Made by a program: the position numbers and the translations under genes
The notes under the pieces: generated by a model
What the model was told of the DNA's origin: nothing
Databases searched by the model: none
The model's input: only the letters and a program-made list of their open reading frames with translations
Shown: one piece after another, positions 10,450 to 22,867 of the stretch
How positions within the stretch are numbered: the first letter of the stretch is position 1
How the letters are laid out: every line of letters begins with the position of its first letter
From: Blepharisma japonicum
Lineage: Eukaryota; Ciliophora; Heterotrichea; Heterotrichida; Blepharismidae
Assembly (NCBI GenBank): GCA_949751835.1
Contig: CATKHK010000001.1
Location: forward strand, 682,001-746,000
Length of the DNA: 64,000 nucleotides
Reading direction: 5' to 3'

Positions 10450-12771
10450 TTATTCATCTTCTTCAGAAAGTTGGCTTTCAGGGGTATTTGCAGGCATCCT
10501 ATTCATTGGGGTTTCTTCAGTCGGCGGAAATTCTATTAATGGAAGGATTTTATTTGATGCTTTTTTTGGTGGGACCGGCTCTTCTTGAGTCGCGATTTTC
10601 GGCTCGATTTTTTCTTGCTGCTGTTCTGGCTGCGGATCAGGGAATTTCCCTTGATCTACCAACGACATTCTGAATTTTTTGCTCCTTGACTGCTCTTCTT
10701 CATCCTCTTCTTCTATATCTTCTCTATCTTCGTTTCCTTCACTATCCAAGTAAAACATCGTATATCTTGGCTGGGCTTTTCTAGCAAAAGATTCATTGCC
10801 TGGCTGTTGATTTTCGTAGCCAGAGTTTGCACTTGTGCTAGAACTGGATGCTCCATTAGGCCCTTGTATATACTTTTCCAAATATCCTTTGATTTTTGGA
10901 TACATTTGTGGGTCTTTAGGGAACATTTTTATGGTAGGCCGCGGGACTCCAACAATATTTCTAGAGTTATAATGTACAGAAGTCATACCTTTGGGCACTC
11001 TATGATAATTTGGTTCTACGTCTTCATGAGCGCTCACATATTTGGTTTCTGGGGCTCCCCTCTTGTCAAGCCATTTTTTCTTTGTTTCTTCATGATCAAG
11101 ATTCAGCAATATCTTTTTACATCTAACAGACACGTGTCCAAGCTCATGACATATATAGCATTTTACCAATAGTGAAGAATAGTCGCCATCTTCACATTTT
11201 TTCGACATCGCCTCTGTAGAATCTTTTGCTTCTGGGAATTTTTCAAGAAGCATATTCATATTTGTCCTTGATAAGCTTAATAAATCAACAAAATCCAAAC
11301 ATTTAGCTGATGCACACCTAGGCTTTTCAGTGAAAAACGCAATTTCTCCAAAATATTCTCCAGGTCCAAGCTCTTTAAAGGTGGATTTGGTTTGATGATG
11401 ATAAATATCAACTCTGCCATTCTGAATAAAATACATTTTGGAGCTCATTTCCCCTTCTTCAATAACCGTGTCTCCAGGGGCATATGTCTCGCTTTCCAGA
11501 GCTCTTGTCAGCTGAGAAATAAAATGTGCTTCATATTTTTCAAAAATTGGGCAAAGTTTTATAATAACGCCATGAATATGTGCATAAATTTCATCTCTTA
11601 GGGGCTCTGATAACAGTGACAAGATCTGTTTTTCGTCTAAATTATTTTTCTTTTTATTTTCCCATATATATTCTAGATATCTTCTAACTCTAAACTGTAG
11701 ATCATGAGGCAAATCCTTTTTCCTCATATATCGATTTACAGCGACCACTTGCTCTCTATAAGCATTTTCGACAGCATTCTGCTTGCTGACTAAAGAGCCA
11801 ATGCTACCGACTGTGTATGCAAAGACACCACAAGCAACTATCATAGAAAACATCGCATAAATTTTTTCTCCTACTGTAAGTGGAACTATATCTCCATATC
11901 CAACTGTGGTCATGGTTGTAAATGCTCAGTAAAGAGAGGTAATGTATTTGTCAAAATTAGGAGAGTTGTCGATTTTTGCTGCAGTCACCCAAGTTTGAGG
12001 ATGATCTGACATGTTGTAGGCACCTAAAAAATACCACCAGCAAGCTGTCCAATGGGCAATGAAAAAGACAACTGCCAAAAGTCTTAAAAATACAAAAAAG
12101 GTGGCAATTGTATTGCTTGCAATATAATCTTCTAATTTTATCAAAATTCTTTTGAGTTTTGCTATACGAACGAGTCTCAAAATTCTCAAGAATTTAAAAA
12201 TTTTCACGAATCTTAAAAGTCTTGAAGCTTGACTATAGCTTGCACCTCCACTGGAGCTTGAATCCCCTTGTTCGAAAACCCCATTGGTGAACCATGTATA
12301 TGGTATACTTGATGCTAAGTCAGCAATAAATCATCCTTTGAGGTAAAATATAGCAATTTCTTTTCTGTTCATAATGAGTGCTCCTCTAGAATAAAACCCG
12401 GTATTAAAACTGAAAGCGATGTCTACCATAAAAATAATCGCTATAAGAAATTCAAAATATCCTCACCAGCCAGAAATAGCCACATCGAAACAAATTCTGA
12501 AAGGGACTGAAATTGATATATATATAATAAGCAGCATTGCAAGAAAATCCCAACCCATACGAAAGAAGGACTCTGGGTGAAAAACCCATTTCGTGAGATA
12601 TTTGTTCCCTTCTTCATCTTCAGCTATTGGGGTCTTTGGGGTGAAGGCGTCTTTTTTTATTGTTTTTAATTGAGAAAGAGCTTTGTTATTACCATGAGAA
12701 GGATTGTCAATGGGTCCTTGTGAGACGTTATCTTGGATAGCTTTCCAAGTTTTGTCTTGTTTTCTTTCCAT
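10450..12771 (-). CDS. Voltage-gated / cyclic-nucleotide-domain K+ channel with CCHC zinc knuckle
   Basis: 773 residues. It has six transmembrane segments with a cytosolic N-terminus, an Arg/Lys-rich S4 (RLLRFVKIFKFLRILRLVRI) and a pore with the K+ selectivity filter TVGYGD (about 289-294), after a TGA-coded Trp in LYWAFTTM. A C-linker and CNBD follow (about 415-520), with PGEYFGEIAFF and EKPRCASA in the phosphate-binding cassette, close to the usual FGE...PRxA. After it sits C-x2-C-x4-H-x4-C (residues 538-551), a retroviral-type zinc knuckle, and then a long acidic and Pro-rich tail. The family (EAG/HCN/CNG-like) conducts K+ at the plasma or ciliary membrane. Whether cyclic nucleotide binds is uncertain. 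Confidence 0.92.
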
Positions 12772-12959
12772 ATAAAAATATTATAATTTATTAGAATTCT
12801 GGTGGTTTTCTAAATTAATGTGAACCTGAAGAATTGCTAGATAAAAAATATATAATTTTCGAAATTATGACAGTATTTTGAAAAACTCTAAATAAAAGAA
12901 TTAATTTTGGTTGAATTAGGTAAAATCAAATGGTTTATATTTTCTGGAGTTAATTGGAA

Positions 12960-13196
12960 TTAAAGTTTCAGGTCTTCTATAAGTTTATCAACGACTGAGT
13001 CATATATATCGTTATTAAGCTTTAAAGAATCAGCTTGATCAAGAATCAGGCTAATGCTTCCTTTATTTTCATCTTTTTTAACGATGACTGTATCAGCTTT
13101 GACTTCTACTAGAGCCTCTTGGCTCGTTAAAGCAACAGGTGTAGTTGTGTATGAAACTGGAGCTATTATATTTTTCGATGCCTGTCCGCAGCCCAT
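12960..13196 (-). CDS. Small N-acylated protein, paralogue 1 (MGCGQ family)
   Basis: 78 residues. It begins MGCGQASKN, a strong N-myristoylation context (Gly2, Ser/Lys downstream) with Cys3 available for palmitoylation, so membrane anchoring is predicted. A short Thr/Pro/Ala linker with one TTPVAL hexapeptide follows, then a charged helical tail (ILDQADSLKLNNDIYDSVVDKLIEDL). No known domain is recognised. Its paralogue sits 832 bp away in a tandem duplication. The start is fixed by the MGC motif conserved in both copies. Confidence 0.7.
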   Translation of the reverse strand: MGCGQASKNIIAPVSYTTTPVALTSQEALVEVKADTVIVKKDENKGSISLILDQADSLKLNNDIYDSVVDKLIEDLKL

Positions 13197-13537
13197 AATA
13201 AATTTGCAAATAATAGATACAAATGCCTTTTTTAGCAGTGAAGTACAAAAATTTAAATTGATTGATTATTATCTATTGATTCTATTAAACAAGAAAAATA
13301 CCTAATAAGTTATATTAAATTTGAAATATTTTTAATCTGTAGCTAGCTTTGAAAAAAATTAATCGTTATATATTAATTATCACATTTTTAGGTAATTATA
13401 TTGGCTGATATTATTTATTGAGAGTTTTAAAATGAATTCATAGATTTTTATCTTTGTAGAATAAAAATATCTCTTAATATTGATACAAAGTTAATCCTAG
13501 CTGAAATATAGTAATTGTGATATATAATTAAAAATAA

Positions 13538-13930
13538 ATGAAAATCTATTAAAAGGCACATCTGGCAGCATTATAAATCCTGATTTAAAAAATTGAATTC
13601 TTGGAAAAGAAGAAGGTTCAAATCTTTATTCAAATTACTTTTCCTATTCTACTCATTTTGCTACTATTCTTATAAGAGCTTCAGCAGGAAGAACAAGTTA
13701 CAATGAAAATCATTTTTAAAGTATTATTCTATGATAGTCACACAGATAACTGGTTTTCATAAATCATTCAAGAAAATCCTTTGTATATATAAAATTAAAT
13801 TCATTCACAAAGCACACTCATAGTTATTGCAAGGCCTATTTAACCTTTCTCCCTTATAATTAATTGCGATAGTTCCAAGGATTATCTCTATTTCAAGTGA
13901 GCTCACAGATATGATGGCTCTTAATGGATT
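13538..13930 (+). pseudogene. Decayed copy of the ABCA transporter 5' end
   Basis: This segment matches the first roughly 130 codons of the ABC transporter at 14660, starting with ATGAAAATCTATTAAAAGGC versus ATGAAAATCTATAAAAGGCG in the intact gene. An inserted base turns codon 5 into TAA, and further small indels follow. It ends abruptly after LNGFE, where the next duplication unit starts, so it never contained the rest of the gene. It is a by-product of the tandem duplication, not an independent gene. Confidence 0.85.
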
Positions 13931-14027
13931 TGAAATCATGACAATATTCAAAAATTTCTAAAAAAAGAATTAATTTTGATTAAATTAGTAAAATCAAATG
14001 GTTTTAGTTTTCTCGAATTAATTGGAA

Positions 14028-14336
14028 TTAATGTTCCACTTCTTTTAAAAATTTATCAAAGAACGAGTCATATTTATCGCCATTCAGTCCTAAAGCTTCA
14101 GCTTGATCAAGAATGTCGCTGATACTTCTATTATCTACTTCTTTCTTAGCAATAACTGTATCAGTTTTGACTTCTACTTGAGCCTCTTGACTCTTTACAG
14201 CAACCGGTGTAGTTAAAGCAACAGGTGTAGCTAAAGTAGCAGGTTTAGTCAAAGCAGCAGGCGTAGTTAAAGCAGCAGGTGTAGTTGTGCTAGAAACTGG
14301 AGCTATTATATTTTTAGATGCCTGTCCGCAACCCAT
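14028..14336 (-). CDS. Small N-acylated protein, paralogue 2 with expanded TP-rich repeat
   Basis: 102 residues, starting with the same MGCGQASKNIIAPVS as paralogue 1. The linker here holds five tandem hexapeptides of the type T-[TK]-P-[AV]-[AT]-L where paralogue 1 has one, which accounts for the 72-nt difference. The C-terminal helix (ISDILDQAEALGLNGDKYDSFFDK) is conserved. Predicted myristoyl/palmitoyl anchor. It is divergent from the ABCA gene with about 320 bp between starts, so they may share regulation (inference). No known family. Confidence 0.72.
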   Translation of the reverse strand: MGCGQASKNIIAPVSSTTTPAALTTPAALTKPATLATPVALTTPVAVKSQEAQVEVKTDTVIAKKEVDNRSISDILDQAEALGLNGDKYDSFFDKFLKEVEH

Positions 14337-14659
14337 AATAAATTTTTCAAGTAATATATATGAATAATATCAAGAAATTTAGAAAATATAATTGATTGAT
14401 TGCTATCTATGTTAAGAAAAATAACTAATAAACTATATTAAATTTGAAATATTTTTTATCTATATCTAGTTTGTGAAAGCGTTTAATCATTATATATTAA
14501 TTATTACATTTTTAGATAATTATCTTGGCTGATATTTATTGAGGATTTAAAATGAAAATATAGTTTTTTAGACTTATAAAATAAAAATATCTCTTAATAT
14601 CTATACAAAGTCAATCTAATGCTAAAATATAGTAAATTCTGATGTATAATTAAAAATAA

Positions 14660-17600
14660 ATGAAAATCTATAAAAGGCGCGTCTGACAGCATTACAAAGC
14701 CCTGATTTATAAAAATTGAATTCTCTGGAAAAGAAGGTGGTTCGGATCCTTATTTGAATTACTTTTCCCTATTCTACTCATTTTACTACTAACTCTTATA
14801 AGAGTTTCAGCAGGAAGAACAAGCCATAATGGAAAATCATTTTTAAAGGATTACTCTATGGTTGTCACACCAGATGACTGATTTTCATACACCATTCCAG
14901 AAAATCCTTTTGTATATGTAAAATTAAATTCATTCACAAAACACACTCATAGCTATTGCGAGTCCTATTTGAACCTTTCTCCCTTATGATCAATTGCAAT
15001 AGTCCCAGGAAATATCTCTATTTCAAATGAGCTCGCAGATATGATGGCTCTTAATGGATTTGAAAGGTCAAAAATAATTTATTTTTCTGATGAAAATGAA
15101 TTAGAGAAAAATATTACAAGTAGCAAATATGACGACGCAGGAAATGGCAAGATATGTTATGCTATTGTATTTAAGCATTGAACAGAAAACAACTATCAAT
15201 ACAAATTCCGTCACAATATCACGTCTTCATATCCATCTCCAAATCAGCAAGTAGGAAACATAATTGATATTTTTGACTATCAAACCTATGAACCTACTGA
15301 TGAGCTTATAAGAGTTCCTAAGCCAGAATTCCAAGAGCAATATTTTGATAGTAATTTTATCCATGTCATGAACTATATTGACAATATCATTCTTAGGAAT
15401 ATTACAAATAATACCAGCGCTTATATTGCTGCAGGTTTTGTGCCTATGTGATATGATGATTATATCACTGATAATTTTATTACATTAATCGCTAATATGC
15501 TACCATTTTTTATAGTAATTTCTTATGCGATTCCTGTATGTAGAATGATATCACTAATAGTGCAAGAAAAAGAATACAAAAATAAAGAAATGATGATGAT
15601 TATGGGATTATCAAATTTTGCGTATTGAGCATCATGAATAACTTACTATTTCTCTATTTATACAGTTATTGCAGGGATAAACAGTCTGATTTGTATGGCT
15701 CTGTTTAATTACAGCAGCACAGGGCTCATATTTTTAATGTTTTGGCTTTATGGGATTTCTTGTATAGCTTTCAGCGTCCTTATGAGTATGCTTTTTTCTA
15801 AGTCAAGAACTGCAGTAATGCTTAATTTGATGCTTTTCTTTATCAGTTATTTTATAAGTTTTGCAGTAATGGATCCGATGTTGAGCTATGGGCAAAAAGC
15901 TGCAGCTTCATTGCTGCCAAATGTTGCATTATATTTAGGAATTGATGTCCTAGCAAAGTTTGAAGAAGGAAGATCTGGAGTGCAGAATAGCAACTTGCAA
16001 ACAGAAATTGATAATTATACGTTTGCAACTTTTTATATATTTATGGCAGTAGATACGGCAATCTTTGTGATTTTAGCATGGTATTTAGATCAAGTCTGAC
16101 CGAGAGAGTGAGGAATAAAAAGGCCATGATACTTCTTATTTACTAAGGATTTTTGATTCAATGAAAAAAATAAGCATAGTAAAGATATCATTGAAAAAGA
16201 AATAGCCTGAGGAGAAAATGTTGAACCAGTTGACATAGGGATTGAAAAACAAAAAGAATTAGGCCAAGCATTAATTATCAGAAATTTTACTAAAGTATTT
16301 AACAGTAAAACGGCAGTAGATGGCCTCAATTTAGACATCTACCAAGACCAAATCTTTGCGCTTTTAGGCCATAATGGTGCCGGGAAAACCACAACTATAT
16401 CAATGATGATTGGTATGATTTCTGTAACAAATGGAGATATGCTTGTCAAAGATTTATTGCTATCCAAAGATCTAGAAAAAATCCGTATGCTTCTTGGCGT
16501 ATGTCCACAGCAAAATGTTCTATATAACGACCTCACACCTAAAGAGCATTTATATTTATTTTCTATCTTTAAAGGCCGAATTAATAAAAATGAAATAAAT
16601 GAGGATATAGAAGAAAAAATTTTAGATGTAAATTTAAAAGACAAAGAAAACAGCAAAGTCAAAAATCTTTCTGGTGGTCAAAAACGAAAATTGTCATTAG
16701 CTATAGCGCTTATTGCAGATTCTCCTATTGTTATTTTAGATGAGCCTACATCAGGGATGGATTTGAACTCTAGAAGACAGACTTGAGATATGCTGAAAAA
16801 TAATAAAAGCAATCGAATAACAATATTTACAACTCATTATATGGACGAAGCTGATGTACTTGCTGATAGAATTGGGATAATGTCACAAGGAAAATTACGA
16901 TGCTGCGGAAGTTCTGCATTTCTGAAAAATCGATATGGAGTTGGCTATTATATAAAAATAGTAAAAAATTTAGATTCAGGGAATTCTTTTGATGATAATG
17001 CTGTTATTGATTTTATTAAAAACCATATTTCAGAGTCGAAGCTCTCATCAAATACTAGGACTGAGCTAACATTTCATTTACCTATTTCAAGTGTCCCACA
17101 ATTTAATGAATTTTTTGTAAATCTAGATTCTTCTTTACAAGAATTAAATATAAAATCATATGGAATCTCAGTTACTACTTTAGAAGAAGTTTTCTTAAAG
17201 GTAGCCAGAGGGGATGACGCAGAATTAAAAAATCTTGACTTTGAAGACATTCAGCTAGAAGAGGAAAACACATTAAAATCTGATTTTAGGCTTTCAAGAG
17301 ATAGATTAAAAGGGTCGCTTTTCTTTAAACATTTTTTCGCACTATTGAAAAAAAGGATTCTTTGGTCAAAAAGAGATGTGAAAAGTCTTATTTTCGAAAT
17401 TTTCATCCCAATTATCCTTGTAATTATTGGGTTAGGACTAATGCTAATTGCTAAAAGATTTAAGAATGAGTCTTCACATCTGCTTACCGTTACTGATTAC
17501 CATAAACCTCAAAATATCTTATACCAAACCCAAAAAGGAAACAGTTTTATTCCATATTTAATGTCAGAAATTGAAAGGAAATATAATACTAAAGGAAAAA

Positions 17601-19873
17601 ATACTATAAAAACGACTCCATGAACAAGGGACAATAATGACATTGTATCTTATGACGAGTTCATTTTTAATGATAGAGAAAAGGTTAGTCCTTATAGAAT
17701 GGGAGCTTACTACTTTTACACAATGGATAACTCAACCCATCGCTATGAGCCTATTATTTTTCAAAACCAAACAGCATTTCAAGCTACAGGAGTCTATTAT
17801 AATTTGATATCTCAAGCAATTCTTCAAAGCATCAATCCTCAAATTAATGTAAAGGTATATAATCACCCTCTCCCTTATACTGCAAAAGTAATGAGTCTTA
17901 ATAATATAGGAGATGGGTTTATTGCTTCTATTATATTTTCACTAGGCTTTAGTTTTATTCCTACAGGAGTTATAGCATTAATTGCGAAAGAACGAGAATC
18001 AAACATAAAACATCAGCATGTAATAAGTGGAGTGTCTTTATTTTCATATTGGACTGCAAATTTTGTATGGGATATAGTTAAGCATATAATTCCTGGAGTT
18101 ATTTGCCCACTATTAATACTAGCGTTTGGCGTTTCTATATTATCAGAGCCTGGAGAAAGTTATGCTGCAGTTTGATTACTCATGCTTCTCTTTGGGTGTT
18201 GTATGGCGCCTTTCACATATTTTACAAGTTTTTTCTTTAGAAATTACCCTACAGCACAAGTAGTAACAATTTTACTGAATTTTGTGACTGGAAGTATCTT
18301 AGCTCCTGGGATTCTTGTTATGTATCTTTTTGACCAAACTAGATCTGCAGCACATGCCCTACGTTGAATTTTCAGAATTTTCCCTAATTTTTGTTTTGGG
18401 TTCGGAATTCTTGAAGTTGGTAGCAGAAGCCTGCTTGCATCATTAGATGGAAGAAATGATCCTTATAATGCTTTATCTTTAGACAGTGCAGGAGGAGATA
18501 TTTTAATGATGGGTATTATGACACTAGTTTATATGTTTTTAATATTTATAGCTGAATATATGGAAATCCATCTAAAATTATTCCAATCTATTTTTAAACC
18601 TCAAAAAATTAAAACAAAAAAACGCTCAAAAGATGATGATGTTGAAAAAGAAGCGAAAAAAGCAGAAAAAACAAACCCAAAAGATGTACAGGTTAACGTT
18701 AAAGAGCTCCAAAAAGTGTTCAGAAGTGGAAAAACTCATTTGGTTGCTGTTCAAAATGTAAGCTTCAATGTAAATTATGATGAGTGTTTTGGGCTCCTAG
18801 GGGTGAATGGGGCTGGCAAGACAACGACTTTTAAAATGCTTACGGGAGAAATTGCTCCTTCATCAGGAGAAGCATATATAAGTGGCTTTAGTATTAGCAA
18901 TGACCTCAATAATATCAGAAAAGTAATTGGATATTGTCCTCAATTTGATGCAATTAGCGAGCTCCTCACAGTAAAAGAAAATTTAAATTTGTACGCCGAT
19001 ATTAAAGGAATTCCTACAGAATGGAAAAAAGAAATGGTTAATGAAGTTATTAAGAATATGGACTTGGAAAAGTATGAAAATGCATTATCAGGGAATTTAT
19101 CGGGAGGGAATAAAAGAAAATTATCAGTTGCTATGGCTTTAATTGGGAACCCTTCAGTTTTATTTTTGGATGAGCCTTCTGCTGGAATGGATCCAGAAAC
19201 GAGGAAAAAGCTTTGGCAAGTGTTATCAAATATTAAAAAAAATGGATCATCTGTTTTGTTGACAACTCACTCAATGGATGAAGCTGAAGCTCTTAGTGAT
19301 AGAATGGCTATTATGGTTGCTGGAAAATTTCAATGTTTAGGTACTCCAACTTGAATAAAAAATAAATACGGAGATGGATATGAGCTCCAAGTCAAAACAG
19401 AACATCCAACTGAGTTTGAATTAGCTGACAGAGATAAACATTTAGATAGAGAAATCCAAGACAAAGATGTGATTTCTAGCTCTCAAGTTTTAAAATGCCT
19501 TGATGTCTTAGGAGCTCAATTTTTAAAAGAAGAAATCCATGAAAAAGGATCAGGCTCTGCCTTATATTACCAATTAAAACATGAAAATTCAGTTCCCAGA
19601 GACTCTTTTATATCATGAGTTATATCTGAAGAAATTATAGATAAAATTAACCAATGGCTAAAATCTGAATTTAATGATGTAGAAATCATTGAACATTATG
19701 GAAATTTATCAAAATTCAAAATATCAAAACAAGAAAATAAATCAGTAGGCTATTTATTTTCAATTGTTGAAGAAAAAAAACAAGAACTCAGAATATCAGA
19801 ATATTCTCTATCCCAAACTTCTCTTGAACAAATTTTCAACAATTTTGCAAGACATACAGACGAGCTTCAATAA
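14660..19873 (+). CDS. ABCA-type full ABC transporter
   Basis: 1737 residues in one frame with many TGA-coded Trp (for example HWTENN and YWASWITYY). It has two halves, each a membrane domain and then an ATPase. A first helix near residue 30 (FELLFPILLILLLTL) is followed by a long lumenal loop with N-glycosylation sites and a helix bundle. NBD1 near 570 has Walker A GHNGAGKTTT, signature LSGGQKRKLS and Walker B ILDEPTSGMD. The second helix bundle leads to NBD2 near 1380 with GVNGAGKTTT, LSGGNKRKLS and FLDEPSAGMD. Both ATP sites look intact. ABCA proteins move lipids across membranes. The stop is 12 bp from the convergent USP gene's end. Confidence 0.93.
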
Positions 19874-19885
19874 ATATTTTTTATA

Positions 19886-22820
19886 TTACTGCTCACTAAT
19901 CAATTTATTATCAATTTCCCTAAATTCACTCTCCGTAACGCATGATCTCTGCCTTATAAGTTTTTCATGCAATTTTTGCCATGTTGATATTTTTGATTTC
20001 GCTAATTTATTTATAGCTTCCACAAACTTTGTGGCGACTTCTTCTTTTCTCCATCCTTCTATCCAAGAATAAGAATCTATTGAGTTTATCACGATTTTCA
20101 GCTCTTCAAGTTCTTTAGGCAAATCTTCAAAATTAATCGTTGGGTCACATTGTCCATTTCTAAGATTCTGAATCAAATCTCCGAATTCTTTATCATTTTT
20201 TTCAGTCATATTTCCTGTTTCTCTTATCGCTCTATGAGCTGCCTCTATTCTTCTCAAAACTTGTATATAGTGTATATCATCAGTAGCGATAAACAAGCTT
20301 GTCATGAACGCTGTATGATTAGCCCAAAAAAAGGCAGCATCAACATTACCTTTTGCAATTTCACAAAAAATATTTGAAGTCAGTCTTAAAACTAGAATTT
20401 TATTTGCATCGATTGGAATTTTTTGATAGTCAGTGTTCGCATCATTTCCTAATGAAAGATGAAATGCAATTCCATGGAAAGTGTCAAAGAATTTCTCTTG
20501 AATCAAATTTTCAAGAATATATACACAGATAAGTGCATCACAATAATTTGTGAGAAAAGTGTTTTTTTCTCTGTTTAATTTTTCTTTTTCTGACTGTGTA
20601 AGTTCAAATTTAAGGGGGAGATCTTTGCAAACGGACTTAAACTGACCATTAAGTTTCATCCACAAAGGCTCAGTTTTATCAAGTTCTGATAATGATCTAT
20701 AATCAGGGTTGCATTCTTTGACGGATATATCAAGGAGAAAATACCTACTAAGCTGCTCTTCATAGTGAATTTTAAGATAAACGGCAAAATTAATAAGTTC
20801 ATGTTTCATACTTTCTTGATGTGTAGTTTTTTGGTTAAGATGGCTTTGGTATTGAGCATAAGCAGTGGTTTGCCTAATGGTGTATAAATCTTGAATTGCT
20901 TTTATTATTCCAGACAGCTTATATTCTATTACTTCATCATAGGCTTTTTTATTTTCTTCATCAATTTCTCGTCGTAGGTCATCTGGAACGAGAGATTTAT
21001 AATGGTCTTGAGGAATTTCATTAGGAGTATTTAATGAATAGCTGCGAAGACGGCCTTTTGGTAAATTTGGAATCAAGCTGCTGTCAATATAAATTAATGA
21101 ATAAGCTGAATTTGACCCATATCCTCCTGTAGCTTCTGCCATAACTTCATATTCTTTTACTTCAGTAACATTCATATCGTTGTATTTTCTCCATATAGAG
21201 TATTCTGGATCATAAATAAAAGCATAATAATGCCCTCCTTCCACTGAGCCTTCATGCATTAAAATGGAATGCAGTTGGTAACGGTGCTGCTTTAGCTCAT
21301 TTATGTCAAAAATAGCCTCAATTTCTTTTTTGTGGCTGTCCAATTGCATTTCCATATCATTAATCATCTCTTGTACATTTCCTGCTAATTCCTCAAAAAA
21401 GTATTTAGATTGGCTGATTTCTGGCAGCATTCCAGTATCAATCTCAACCCTATCAGCTTCCCTACCAGTATTTTCATCAGTTTCCATATTTTCTGTTAAA
21501 TTCAATTGATTACCTAAAAACATCGCAACTTGCTGAAGCATCACATCAAGCCTTAAATCGTTTGAGTTAAATTTCTTAAATTTTTCAATAGATTGCTCTA
21601 ACAAAACAACTCTTTTTTTAAGATTCAGCATTCTTTCTCTCAGACTTAAGCTTAATTCTTTATTTTCCAATAAAAATCGATCGGTATAAATATCTCTTGG
21701 GAAATGAAAAGCATCACGGCTTTTAGTAAGTGAGTCAGCTTGCACTCTGTGGATTTGAAAAAAGAGCAGCCCTGGCAGTTGATCAATCCATATCTCTTGA
21801 TGAACATTTACATATGTTTTTTCGTTTATTTTATACTCTTGGATATCTCTGTTGAATGCGCAATCCCATGCTCTATAAAGATTCTTATCTTTTACATCCA
21901 ACAAAATTTGCCCAAAGTGGCCTGGGCTAGCGGAAGGAACATCAGATTCTTCCGAATTCAAAAAATAAACCTGCCTTCCATAAAAAAGTTGAGAAATTAT
22001 TCCTTCAGTAAGCTGTTCCCCAGTTAAGCTAACACTTTCTTTTCTTCTCCCTTCTGGAGCATTAATTTCTTGATTATCATTACTCCTTTCTAACAAATAT
22101 TTTGCTTTAAACCCTTCTTCAATTTTTGCGATAAAATACATATTAAAATCTCCAGCATTTATTAGGTCTCCTAATTGCATTTGGTTTCCAGAGTTATCAA
22201 TAAGGGCATTTAATACTCCAGATGGGTCAGCGTATTTTTTATTGCTTTTAATCATATGAGCAAACAACTGTCTAAGCTGCTCAATAAGCTTGATGCTAGA
22301 TTTCCTTTTCGTCCCTTCAGATCCTGATTCTAATTGATATAAAAGAGATGCACTGAGGCGGAATTGTAAGATTTCTTGAGTGATTTTTGGCACCATAAAG
22401 TAAGATTGAAGCAAAGAGTTAAAAGCTGAAGCATGGTCAATATATTTAAGTCCCACTGGCACTCCTTCAGCCCTTTGCCTTTGTTCTGGGTTAAGAGGCT
22501 CAAATGTATATGAAGGAGATGATCAGCTAGTTTCTTTGAGTGAATCCTCAATTGCTTTTGATAAATTTTCATCATCTTTGGAAACAACATTACTTTCCAT
22601 AAAGTTGCTTTGCAAACTTTGGTTAACTGAATAAAAAATTACTTGCTTCCTTAAGTTCAGGGTCGTAACTCTCTGTGCCTTGATCCAACAAATAAGAAAG
22701 CGCTTCTTCCTGATTGTTTTTGAATTTTACTAAGGCATCTACAGCTTGTTGTCTGGAAAATCCCATATCAATAAGCAAGCTGATACTGTTTTCACTAACA
22801 GGAATCTGATTCTGAACCAT
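19886..22820 (-). CDS. USP25/28-like ubiquitin-specific protease homologue, catalytic Cys replaced
   Basis: 972 residues after removing one 16-nt intron (22627-22642, GTAATTTTTTATTCAG). N-terminal UBA (about 8-48: LLIDMGFSRQQAVDAL), a UIM (about 77-93: DDENLSKAIEDSLKETS) and a USP domain from about 116. This UBA/UIM/USP order is that of USP25/USP28. The Cys box, usually GLxNxGNTCYxNS, reads GLKYIDHASAFNS, with Ser126 (codon TCA) where the nucleophile Cys should be. The His box HEGSVEGGHYYAF (His525) and following W-x-KYND are intact. The long C-terminal part is helical. Most likely it binds ubiquitin without hydrolysing it. The USP family call is firm; inactivity is inferred from the Cys box. 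Confidence 0.88.
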
Positions 22821-22867
22821 TTATAATTTGATAAAATTGATTTCCATTTATATTATCTAAAAGTACA

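Larger units (their letters stand above)
12859..15064. repeat. Direct tandem duplication, units about 12859-13930 and 13931-15064
   Basis: The two halves align over their whole length: the minus-strand MGCGQ gene, the divergent spacer and the first part of the ABC transporter gene. Matching landmarks are AAAAGAATTAATTTTG near 12890 and 13965, the two MGCGQ starts at 13196 and 14336, and ATGGCTCTTAATGGATTTGAAA near 13912 and 15042. Unit 2 is longer mainly by 72 nt, the size of four extra 18-nt repeats in the small gene. Divergence by many point changes and small indels suggests an old event, not an assembly repeat. Confidence 0.88.

Noticed and set aside
13610-14750. tRNA T-loop-like strings (GGTTCAAATC, GGTTCGGATCC)
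   Set aside because: They lie within the ABC transporter coding sequence or its copy, with no cloverleaf around them.
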